From NCBI RefSeq assembly GCF_004661485.1, contig NZ_PQVH01000015.1, forward strand, positions 1 to 56,167: a stretch of DNA of 56,167 bases, in the 5' to 3' direction. This document shows, piece by piece, positions 49,568 through 56,167 of this stretch. The translations under genes were made by a program, and so were the position numbers. This DNA comes from Methylotenera oryzisoli. Its GTDB lineage: Bacteria; Pseudomonadota; Gammaproteobacteria; Burkholderiales; Methylophilaceae. The notes below the pieces were generated by a model. It was not told the origin of the DNA, ran no database searches, and worked only from the letters and a program-made list of their open reading frames with translations. Position 1 is the stretch's first letter. Each line of letters opens with the position of its first letter.

Positions 49568-50607
49568 ATGCATCACGCTGTTTCATCATCTTATTGATTT
49601 CATTGCTGAACTTTGCATGCAGCACCACCCAAGCACCGGTAATCGATCGCATACCGCAGGCAAAATCCAATAAGCCGCAAACCAAAACTGCCACCCACAA
49701 AGTGGGTACAGACTGGCGCCCGGCAAGCTACGTGGTTAAAAAAGGCGACACCCTATATAGCATAGGCCTTGAGCATGGTTACGACTACAAGGAAATTGCT
49801 CAGGTAAATAATATCAGTGCACCTTACCTGATTAAAATTGGACAAACCCTTAAGTTTTCGCCTTTAAATGAGGCCATAGCCACGACAGAGCCGAGTGTGC
49901 AGCACAGCACAGCACAAGATAATAATGGTGTTGTCACTTATGCCATCGGTGCTGACAATACTCCAGAAGCAAGCACCAACGCGCACCCCCCTGCAGCAGC
50001 AATCAGTATTAACGAACCTAAAGCGCTACGCGAGCCGTACAGTGATGCCGCTTACAAGCAACCGCTGCCAGTCGCAAAAACCATTGCCAGCACGCCCGCA
50101 TCCACTGCTAATGCCATTAAAAAACCTACTGCAGAGAAAGCACCAGAAAAATCACCTGAAAAACCAATAGTCGAATCCAAGCCTGAGACTAAATCAACAG
50201 AACCCGTTGCCGAAGCAAAAACCAAGCTAGAACCGACTGGCGCTTTAACTTGGGCATGGCCTACCAAAGGCAAGGTGATTGCCAACTTTAACGATGCAGG
50301 CAATAAAGGGATAGATATCTCAGGCAAGATGGGGCAAGCCGTGCAGGCGGCAGCACCAGGTAAAGTCATTTATAGCGGCTCGGACTTACGCGGCTATGGT
50401 AAGTTGGTGATCGTAAAACACAGCGCCACTTATTTATCGGTGTATGCAAACAACAGCCTGATTTTGGTCAAAGAAGGCCAGCAAGTGACTAGCGGCCAAA
50501 AAATTGCAGAAATGGGCGATACTGACAGTAACACAGTAAAACTACATTTTGAAATCAGGCAACAAGGTAAATCTGTAGACCCGATGAAGTTTCTCAGTGC
50601 AGATTAA
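49564..50607 (+). CDS. nlpD: NlpD-type LysM/LytM lipoprotein
   Basis: A 347-residue probable lipoprotein (C19 after LNFA, an atypical lipobox) with a LysM peptidoglycan-binding domain at 56-98, a long P/A/K/E/T-rich linker and a C-terminal LytM (M23) domain at about 225-345. The zinc-site residues are degenerate: NKGID in place of HxGxD and KLHFEI in place of HxH. It is thus likely a non-catalytic amidase activator like Escherichia coli NlpD, which activates AmiC in cell separation. It is coupled to pcm. rpoS, which often follows nlpD, is absent here. Confidence 0.9.
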   Translation: MNASRCFIILLISLLNFACSTTQAPVIDRIPQAKSNKPQTKTATHKVGTDWRPASYVVKKGDTLYSIGLEHGYDYKEIAQVNNISAPYLIKIGQTLKFSPLNEAIATTEPSVQHSTAQDNNGVVTYAIGADNTPEASTNAHPPAAAISINEPKALREPYSDAAYKQPLPVAKTIASTPASTANAIKKPTAEKAPEKSPEKPIVESKPETKSTEPVAEAKTKLEPTGALTWAWPTKGKVIANFNDAGNKGIDISGKMGQAVQAAAPGKVIYSGSDLRGYGKLVIVKHSATYLSVYANNSLILVKEGQQVTSGQKIAEMGDTDSNTVKLHFEIRQQGKSVDPMKFLSAD

Positions 50608-50628
50608 ATAAGCGCCTCAGGAGCAAAA

Positions 50629-50985
50629 ATGGCAAAACAAGAGCCTAACAAATATCTAAAAAATAAAGACATTAAGCCAGAGAGCAAAGCCAGTGTACTG
50701 GCTGCAACAATACGCATGGGTCTTATGCTTGTGGGCATTACTGGGCTTGCTTTAGAGCTGTTTCGTGAGGATGGCTGGCTTTCAACCCTGATGAGCAAGC
50801 TGTTTGAATCTACTACCAGCATGCTGATGATTCCAGTCATCATTTTAGCACTATGGGTAGTGAACAAGTGGGTCAGCTCACCTAATAAATCAGAAACCAA
50901 AAAAAGCGGCGACCTGCCTATGTACTTCATGATGGCAGTTGGCGTATTCTACTTGTTTAGATTATATACAACCGGCTCTTTCTAG
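50629..50985 (+). CDS. Small membrane protein of unknown function
   Basis: A 118-residue protein, not recognised. A Lys-rich N-terminus (1-20) is followed by hydrophobic segments at about 22-42, 62-82 and 95-114, with a charged loop (SSPNKSETKKSGDLP) between the last two. It starts 21 bases after nlpD with GGAG close to the ATG (CAGGAGCAAAA), so it belongs to the same transcription unit. Confidence 0.6.
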   Translation: MAKQEPNKYLKNKDIKPESKASVLAATIRMGLMLVGITGLALELFREDGWLSTLMSKLFESTTSMLMIPVIILALWVVNKWVSSPNKSETKKSGDLPMYFMMAVGVFYLFRLYTTGSF

Positions 50986-51076
50986 CCCTGCCAGTGCAAC
51001 GCGAGCTTGCGTAAACGTAGGCGGGGTAAAAAGTGTAATAAAAACAGTACTCTAAATAAAAAAGCACACTAGAAGA

Positions 51077-51120
51077 CAACACAATAAAAAAGCGGCCTAG
51101 GCCGCTTTTTTATTGTGTTG
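51077..51120. terminator. Perfect 44-base palindromic bidirectional terminator
   Basis: Two 22-base arms (51077-51098 and 51099-51120) are exact complements with no loop bases. The GC core AGCGGCCT/AGGCCGCT is flanked by A6 on the left and T6 on the right, so it works as an intrinsic terminator from either strand. It lies between a plus-strand and a minus-strand gene. Confidence 0.92.
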
Positions 51121-51159
51121 TATTAATGCTGAGGGTTGATACTCAGCTTAATCTCAAGG

Positions 51160-51531
51160 CTAGTTAGCTGCTTGCGCCTGTTGCTTATAGTACTCACGCA
51201 CAGGCGTCATATCAAAATCACGTGCCCATTTGATAATTTCATCAAACGCCGGCGCACCAATCTCACCTACTTGCGCATGAATTCCTGCTTGCTCGCGAAT
51301 CACTAAAATACCTGGAATTTGCGTCACTTCAAAATACTCGCCGATTTCAGGGTCAGCTTCAGTATTGACCATACCAAATACGATGTCTGGGTTTTTCTCT
51401 GCCGCAGCTTCAAACGTAGGTGTGAAAGCAACACATGGATCACACCATTGCGCCCAAAAATCAACAATCACAAAAGGATTATTTTCTATCGTTTCTTTAA
51501 AATTAGCTTTGGTAAGTGCAATAACTGCCAT
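51160..51531 (-). CDS. Thioredoxin-family protein
   Basis: A 123-residue thioredoxin-fold protein with active site WCDPC at 29-33 and the cis-proline loop TQIPGILV. The sequence between them (FEAAAEKNPDIVFGMVNTEADPEIGEYF) is typical of stand-alone bacterial thioredoxins with non-classical WCGPC. No signal peptide is present, so it is cytoplasmic. The ATG at 51531 (MAVIALTKANF) is chosen over a start ten codons earlier, which gives an atypical N-terminus. Confidence 0.9.
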   Translation of the reverse strand: MAVIALTKANFKETIENNPFVIVDFWAQWCDPCVAFTPTFEAAAEKNPDIVFGMVNTEADPEIGEYFEVTQIPGILVIREQAGIHAQVGEIGAPAFDEIIKWARDFDMTPVREYYKQQAQAAN

Positions 51532-51621
51532 AATTTTGCCTTTAATTGAGTAAGGTAACACCTAAAAATAGCAGTTTATCAGAAGCCATATCTTTCGTTA
51601 AGTTTTAGATTCGCAATGTAG

Positions 51622-52233
51622 CTATTCACTCACACCAGGCACAGGCTTACCCCATGTCGCGCCAAAAAACAGCTCAGACAAAGGCTTTCTGCTACGCGGT
51701 GCGGTTTCTCTTGCCAAAATATCACCTTCTAAAGTGGCAATATCCGCTTGGTAACCAACAGACATCATCGCCATCAAGGTGTATTGCTCAGGGATATTGA
51801 ACGTGGCACGTGCTTTATCAGGATCAAAACCGCCCATCTGGTGTGCCATTAAACCCATGGTCGAGGCTTGTAAACATACATTCTCCGCCGCTGCACCGGT
51901 ATCGTATTGCGCCCAACGGTTAGCTTTCTGGTTGTGACCAAACAAGGTATCCGCACAAATCAGCAAGAGTACTGACGCATCTTTCACCCAAGCCTGATTA
52001 CCTGGTACCAGGCAATCAAACGCTTGCTGCCAGCTGGCTGCATCTGTATTTTTATCCCAAACAATAAAACGCCAAGGCTGATCGCCAAAGCAAGAAGGTG
52101 CCCATCTTGCAGCTTCCAGCAAAGCAATCACCTGCGCTTGCGTCACGCTCTTAGCTGCATCATAGGCACGTCCGCTCCATCGGTTTGCTAGCGTGTTATC
52201 AATCGGCACTTGTGTAATGGCAGGATTATGCAT
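51622..52233 (-). CDS. Nitroreductase-family FMN oxidoreductase
   Basis: A protein of about 203 residues. NRWSGRAYD near the N-terminus (FMN phosphate binding), APSCFGDQPWRFIVW and VCLQASTMGLMAHQMGGF are typical of the nitroreductase superfamily. It probably reduces quinones, nitro compounds or activated alkenes with NAD(P)H. The ATG at 52233 follows the old yellow enzyme stop by 7 bases; a longer frame starting inside that gene is not supported. It is the third gene of the yceI-OYE-nitroreductase set. Confidence 0.88.
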   Translation of the reverse strand: MHNPAITQVPIDNTLANRWSGRAYDAAKSVTQAQVIALLEAARWAPSCFGDQPWRFIVWDKNTDAASWQQAFDCLVPGNQAWVKDASVLLLICADTLFGHNQKANRWAQYDTGAAAENVCLQASTMGLMAHQMGGFDPDKARATFNIPEQYTLMAMMSVGYQADIATLEGDILARETAPRSRKPLSELFFGATWGKPVPGVSE

Positions 52234-52240
52234 ATTTAAG

Positions 52241-53320
52241 TTATTCCTCAATAAATGGGTAGTCGGTGTAGCCTTTTTCGGCACCACCGTAAAATGATGA
52301 TGAATCCGCTTCATTTAGTGGCGCATCTAGTTTAAATCGCGCAACTAAATCAGGATTTGCGATAAATGGTACACCATATGCCACTACATCTGCATGACCA
52401 TTTGCAATCACCGCATTGCCCCGCGCTTTATCGTAAGCCAAATTAGCCATGTAAGCGCCTTTAAATAACTTGCGTAACGCATCAAAGTCAAACGGATCAG
52501 ATAAACCACCACCATGAATACCACCCTCTACCACGTGCAAATAGGCGAGGTTAAATTGATTAAGGGCCTCTGCCACATAATTAAACAGCGCTTGCGGATT
52601 GCTGTCCTGCATATCGTTAAATGGATTAACTGGTGAAATACGTACACCAACTTTATCCGCACCGGCTACGTCCACAACAGCTTTGGTCACTTCTAATAAG
52701 AATCGCGCACGGTTTTCAACACTACCACCGTACTGATCTGTACGCTTGTTAGTCCCATCACGTAGGAACTGATCCAATAAATAACCATTAGCCGCATGTA
52801 TCTCTACCCCATCAAACCCTGCGGCCAAGGCGGCTTTCGTTGCATGCACATAGTCAGCAATAATGCCTGGCAGCTCATTCAGCGCCAACGCGCGCGGTTC
52901 TACATAATCGACCAAACCTTGATAAGTAAACGCCTGCCCTGCCGGCTTAATGGCCGATGGCGCAACTGGCAGCGCACCTTCTGGCAGCAAACTAGGATGA
53001 GAGATACGGCCTACGTGCCAGAGCTGAATCACAATCTTGCCGCCTTTTGCGTGAACAGCATCGGTAATCTTCTTCCATCCTGCAACTTGCGCGTCGGTAT
53101 AGATACCAGGCAATGCTGGATAGCCGTGCGCCATGGCTGAAATTGGTGTGGCCTCAGTGACAATCAGGCCAGCGCTGGCACGCTGCTCGTAATAAGTCAC
53201 GTTTAGAGGCTGAGGCACTCCCTCCGCCCCTGCTCTATTGCGCGTAAGCGGCGCCATGACAATACGGTTGCTCAATTGAATACTGCCTAGTTTTACTGGG
53301 CTAAATAGATCTAATGCCAT
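52241..53320 (-). CDS. Old yellow enzyme-family alkene reductase
   Basis: A 359-residue FMN-dependent TIM-barrel ene-reductase similar to NemA. Visible are LSNRIVMAPLTRNRA near the N-terminus, QLWHVGRISHPSLLPEG (FMN/substrate region), GFDGVEIHAANGYLLDQFL with the substrate-binding H-A-A-N, and the phosphate-binding region near FIANPDLVARF. It reduces electrophilic alkenes such as enones or maleimides. It starts 32 bases after yceI. Confidence 0.92.
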   Translation of the reverse strand: MALDLFSPVKLGSIQLSNRIVMAPLTRNRAGAEGVPQPLNVTYYEQRASAGLIVTEATPISAMAHGYPALPGIYTDAQVAGWKKITDAVHAKGGKIVIQLWHVGRISHPSLLPEGALPVAPSAIKPAGQAFTYQGLVDYVEPRALALNELPGIIADYVHATKAALAAGFDGVEIHAANGYLLDQFLRDGTNKRTDQYGGSVENRARFLLEVTKAVVDVAGADKVGVRISPVNPFNDMQDSNPQALFNYVAEALNQFNLAYLHVVEGGIHGGGLSDPFDFDALRKLFKGAYMANLAYDKARGNAVIANGHADVVAYGVPFIANPDLVARFKLDAPLNEADSSSFYGGAEKGYTDYPFIEE

Positions 53321-53352
53321 GCTTTACTCCTAACTAATGTTGAATGTCTCAA

Positions 53353-53964
53353 TTATTTTTTGGTCTTATCGGCAGCGGGTTTTACCGCTTCAATCAATAA
53401 GGTAATCTCAATGTCGTCACCGACTGGGCTGTTGGGTTTAACCCCCCAGCCAAAACCGTAATCAGAGGCTTTCAGTGAGGTTTTTGCCTCAAAACCACTA
53501 CGCTCGCCACCCCAAGGGTCGTTACCGAAACCTAGCACTTTAAATGGCAAAGTAATTTCTTTAGTCACACCATGCATGGTGAACTTACCAGTCATCACGC
53601 CTTCTGTTGCGCTTTTAGCCTCGATTTTGGTGCTTACAAAACTCATTTCAGAAAACTTCTCTGCATTCAGGTAATCTTTTTCCTTAATGTGCGCGTCACG
53701 CTTGGCCAGCCCGCTATTCACACTTAGCACATTAATTTTGGCGTCTACCGATGAATTGGATAAATTGTCAGCATCAATCAAAATATTGCCAGTAATATCG
53801 TTAAAAGTGCCGGATGCCTTTGCTACCACATGGCGCACACTCCAGTTAGCAAAACTATGTGCCGCGTCAATTTTATAAGCAACCGGCGCCGCAATCGCTG
53901 CGCTCATCCCTGAAAATAGCACCCCTAGTAATAACGCAGTCGTTTTTAAATGTACGTATTTCAT
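53353..53964 (-). CDS. YceI-family periplasmic protein
   Basis: A 203-residue lipocalin-like protein with a signal peptide (about 1-25, cut near AIA-APV). YKIDAAHSFANWSVRHVV, LSVNSGLAKRDAHIKEKDYLNAEKF and FTMHGVTKEITLPFKV are characteristic of YceI, which binds isoprenoid or other amphipathic lipids; a quinone-related role is often inferred. It is the first gene of the set divergent from the LysR regulator. Confidence 0.92.
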   Translation of the reverse strand: MKYVHLKTTALLLGVLFSGMSAAIAAPVAYKIDAAHSFANWSVRHVVAKASGTFNDITGNILIDADNLSNSSVDAKINVLSVNSGLAKRDAHIKEKDYLNAEKFSEMSFVSTKIEAKSATEGVMTGKFTMHGVTKEITLPFKVLGFGNDPWGGERSGFEAKTSLKASDYGFGWGVKPNSPVGDDIEITLLIEAVKPAADKTKK

Positions 53965-54222
53965 ATGTCATCCTTTTTTGAACTTAGTTTGTCATCACAA
54001 CATTTACTGACAACAACTACTTTATTGATGTTTAATACCACTTAAGCCCAGACCTGCTTTCAGTCCAAAAATTCACATTAACACCACGTCAATGTTGCAC
54101 ACGCACCTACCATTCAAGTTAATTGAATAATTAACAGCATGTTATTACTAATATCTTTATACTAATAGCTAATAATTTTGCACGTTTTATTCAAATAATC
54201 TGACTAAGGTTGGCTATCAATA

Positions 54223-55137
54223 ATGTCCACTAAACTATCATTAGAGTCACTTGAGGTATTAGATGCTATTGCACGCAAAGGTAGCTTTGCTGCTGCTGCA
54301 GAATCCCTATTTCGTGTACCCTCTGCAATTACCTACACAGTCAGAAAACTGGAAGAAGACTTAAACGTTCAGCTCTTTAACCGCAGCGGGCACCGGGCAG
54401 AGCTGACTTTAGCCGGAGCGGAGTTACTTAAAGAAGGGCGCAACCTACTCAATGCCGCAAGCGAACTAGAATCAAGAGTTAAGCGTGTGGCAAAAGGGGT
54501 AGAAACCGAACTCACCATTGCTGTGAGTGATTTATTTGATATCACCAGCATTTACCCGATCTTAGATAAATTTTATAGCCAGAATTTCGGCACCAGAATC
54601 AAACTGACACAAGAAGTATTTGGTGGCGGCTGGGATGCACTGATTAGCGGCCGCGCTGATATCACTTTAGGCAGCCCGGGGGACGCACCACCGGTCAACG
54701 GCTTTACGACCAAACCAATCGGCTCAATGGAGTTTAGTTACGCAGTGGCTCCACACCATCCGTTGGCAAAGTTAGCAGACCCGTTACAGGACCAAGACAT
54801 TATTCGCTACCGCGCTATTGCAGCTGCAGATAGCTCACGCAATTTACCGCCAAGAACCGTGGGCATTTTATCCGGGCAAGATGTGTTGACCCTGCCCAGC
54901 ATGCACTTCAAACTGCAGGCACAAATTGCGGGACTAGGGGCTGGTTATATCCCCAGAAAAATTGCAGAGTATTATGCAAGTAAAGGGCAACTCATCATTA
55001 AACAAGTAGCCAAGCCCAAGCATGAGGTCATGGTTTTTCTTGCTTGGCGTAGCGACGGCGGCAAAGCGCAACAGTGGTTTATTAAACAATTCCAATTACT
55101 GAATATAAATGATATTTTATTATCACCCGCACAATGA
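54223..55137 (+). CDS. LysR-family transcription regulator
   Basis: A 304-residue LTTR: winged helix at about 1-65 (SLESLEVLDAIARKGSFAAAAESL, VPSAITYTVRKLEEDLNVQLFNRSG) and a periplasmic-binding-type effector domain from about 90. It is divergent from yceI across 258 bases, the normal layout for an LTTR and its target, so it probably controls yceI-OYE-nitroreductase. The effector may be an electrophile or quinone, by inference from those enzymes. Its stop overlaps the PsiE-like start (ATGA). Confidence 0.9.
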   Translation: MSTKLSLESLEVLDAIARKGSFAAAAESLFRVPSAITYTVRKLEEDLNVQLFNRSGHRAELTLAGAELLKEGRNLLNAASELESRVKRVAKGVETELTIAVSDLFDITSIYPILDKFYSQNFGTRIKLTQEVFGGGWDALISGRADITLGSPGDAPPVNGFTTKPIGSMEFSYAVAPHHPLAKLADPLQDQDIIRYRAIAAADSSRNLPPRTVGILSGQDVLTLPSMHFKLQAQIAGLGAGYIPRKIAEYYASKGQLIIKQVAKPKHEVMVFLAWRSDGGKAQQWFIKQFQLLNINDILLSPAQ

Positions 55138-55601
55138 AAGACATTAGGATGTCACAAGAACAACTGCCAAAGAATTTCGCCCGCATTAATAGCTTTGCAA
55201 TCAAAGCCATGCAATGGCTTAACGGATTTGCCCATATCATTATTGGCTTAGCGCTTGCTACCTCAGTGATTATGTTTACCTGGCTATTTTTTAAAGATGT
55301 GTTTGCAGCGGCAAATGCGCACAACCTGGTACATGGCTTTTTACATGCACTTGGCACACTCATGCTGTTATGGTCGATTTCCGCTCTCATCTCTGCAGAA
55401 ATACGCTATCTGCAGGGCAGCAAACTTCAGGTAGAAACCTTTGTTGAAGTTGTGCTAGTACTGTTCTTGCGTAAACTCATCGTGATGCCTGTACAGGACG
55501 CTTCGCCTACCACGGAAGAGATTGCAATATGGGTAGGTGGTGCCTTTGTTTTAGGCTTGGTTTATGTGCTGGTGCGCTGGGCGCAAAAAGAACAAGATTA
55601 A
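55134..55601 (+). CDS. PsiE-like membrane protein
   Basis: A 155-residue protein with four membrane segments (about 33-50, 60-85, 95-112 and 128-147) and the family pattern HNLVHGFLHALGTLMLLWS and LRKLIVMP. It matches the phosphate-starvation-inducible PsiE family, whose function is not known. Translation is probably coupled to the LysR gene. An alternative start is the ATG five codons in (MSQEQLP). Confidence 0.78.
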   Translation: MKDIRMSQEQLPKNFARINSFAIKAMQWLNGFAHIIIGLALATSVIMFTWLFFKDVFAAANAHNLVHGFLHALGTLMLLWSISALISAEIRYLQGSKLQVETFVEVVLVLFLRKLIVMPVQDASPTTEEIAIWVGGAFVLGLVYVLVRWAQKEQD

Positions 55602-55619
55602 ACGCCTGCGGCTACATAA

Positions 55620-56167
<548 letters not shown>

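Overview
The window looks like chromosomal DNA of a betaproteobacterial methylotroph of the Methylophilaceae, most likely Methylotenera or a close relative. The evidence is a complete 2-methylcitrate cycle gene set (prpB, prpC, prpD with acnB) next to a succinate dehydrogenase operon and a short malic enzyme, a MxaD-like periplasmic protein, a moderately AT-rich base composition and the beta/gammaproteobacterial order uvrC-pgsA-tRNA-Gly-tRNA-Cys. The assignment rests on gene content and protein sequence recalled from these families; no database search was possible.

Layout. 1-7697: a full Lap surface-adhesin module: the N-terminus of a LapA-type giant adhesin (minus strand, running off the left edge), the periplasmic protease LapG, the c-di-GMP receptor LapD, a LuxR-type regulator with a degenerate receiver domain, and the type I secretion pair LapC/LapB. 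7935-11194: a Bfd-like ferredoxin, two tRNA-Gly(GCC) genes flanking a tRNA-Cys(GCA), pgsA and uvrC. 11292-16020: small housekeeping and unknown genes (MxaD-like protein, tautomerase, a short CDF metal exporter, rlmJ, a UPF0114 protein, a DUF2914 protein, a small membrane protein). 16021-17460: accessory DNA with a large inverted-repeat element and two genes that look like integron gene cassettes joined by an attC site.

17527-37706 is the metabolic core. On the minus strand, reading right to left: malic enzyme, sdhC, sdhD, sdhA, sdhB, sdhE, a CitE-like lyase, an acyl-CoA ligase, class I fumarase, a secreted EF-hand protein and aconitase B. Divergent from it, beside a GntR/HutC-type regulator, is a plus-strand set: a CitE-like protein, a mesaconyl-CoA hydratase (beta-methylmalyl-CoA dehydratase), a second CitE-like protein, prpB, prpC and prpD. 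The known part turns propionyl-CoA plus oxaloacetate into pyruvate plus succinate and regenerates oxaloacetate or pyruvate through Sdh, Fum and malic enzyme. The extra CoA-ester enzymes (three CitE-like proteins, one hydratase, one ligase) suggest a second, C5-dicarboxyl-CoA route that would connect propionyl-CoA, glyoxylate, acetyl-CoA and pyruvate. This is the best candidate in the window for an undescribed system.

37755-39850: ung and a second cassette-like region with two attC-like sites, one unknown 192-residue gene and remnants. 39958-51000: purB, tamA-tamB, wrbA, a HugZ-like gene, a DUF2069 gene, surE-pcm-nlpD and a small membrane protein, all on the plus strand. 51160-56167: a thioredoxin, a nitroreductase/old-yellow-enzyme/YceI set divergent from a LysR regulator, a PsiE-like protein and tadA, ending in a strong terminator. 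No rRNA, CRISPR array, integrase or transposase gene was seen.
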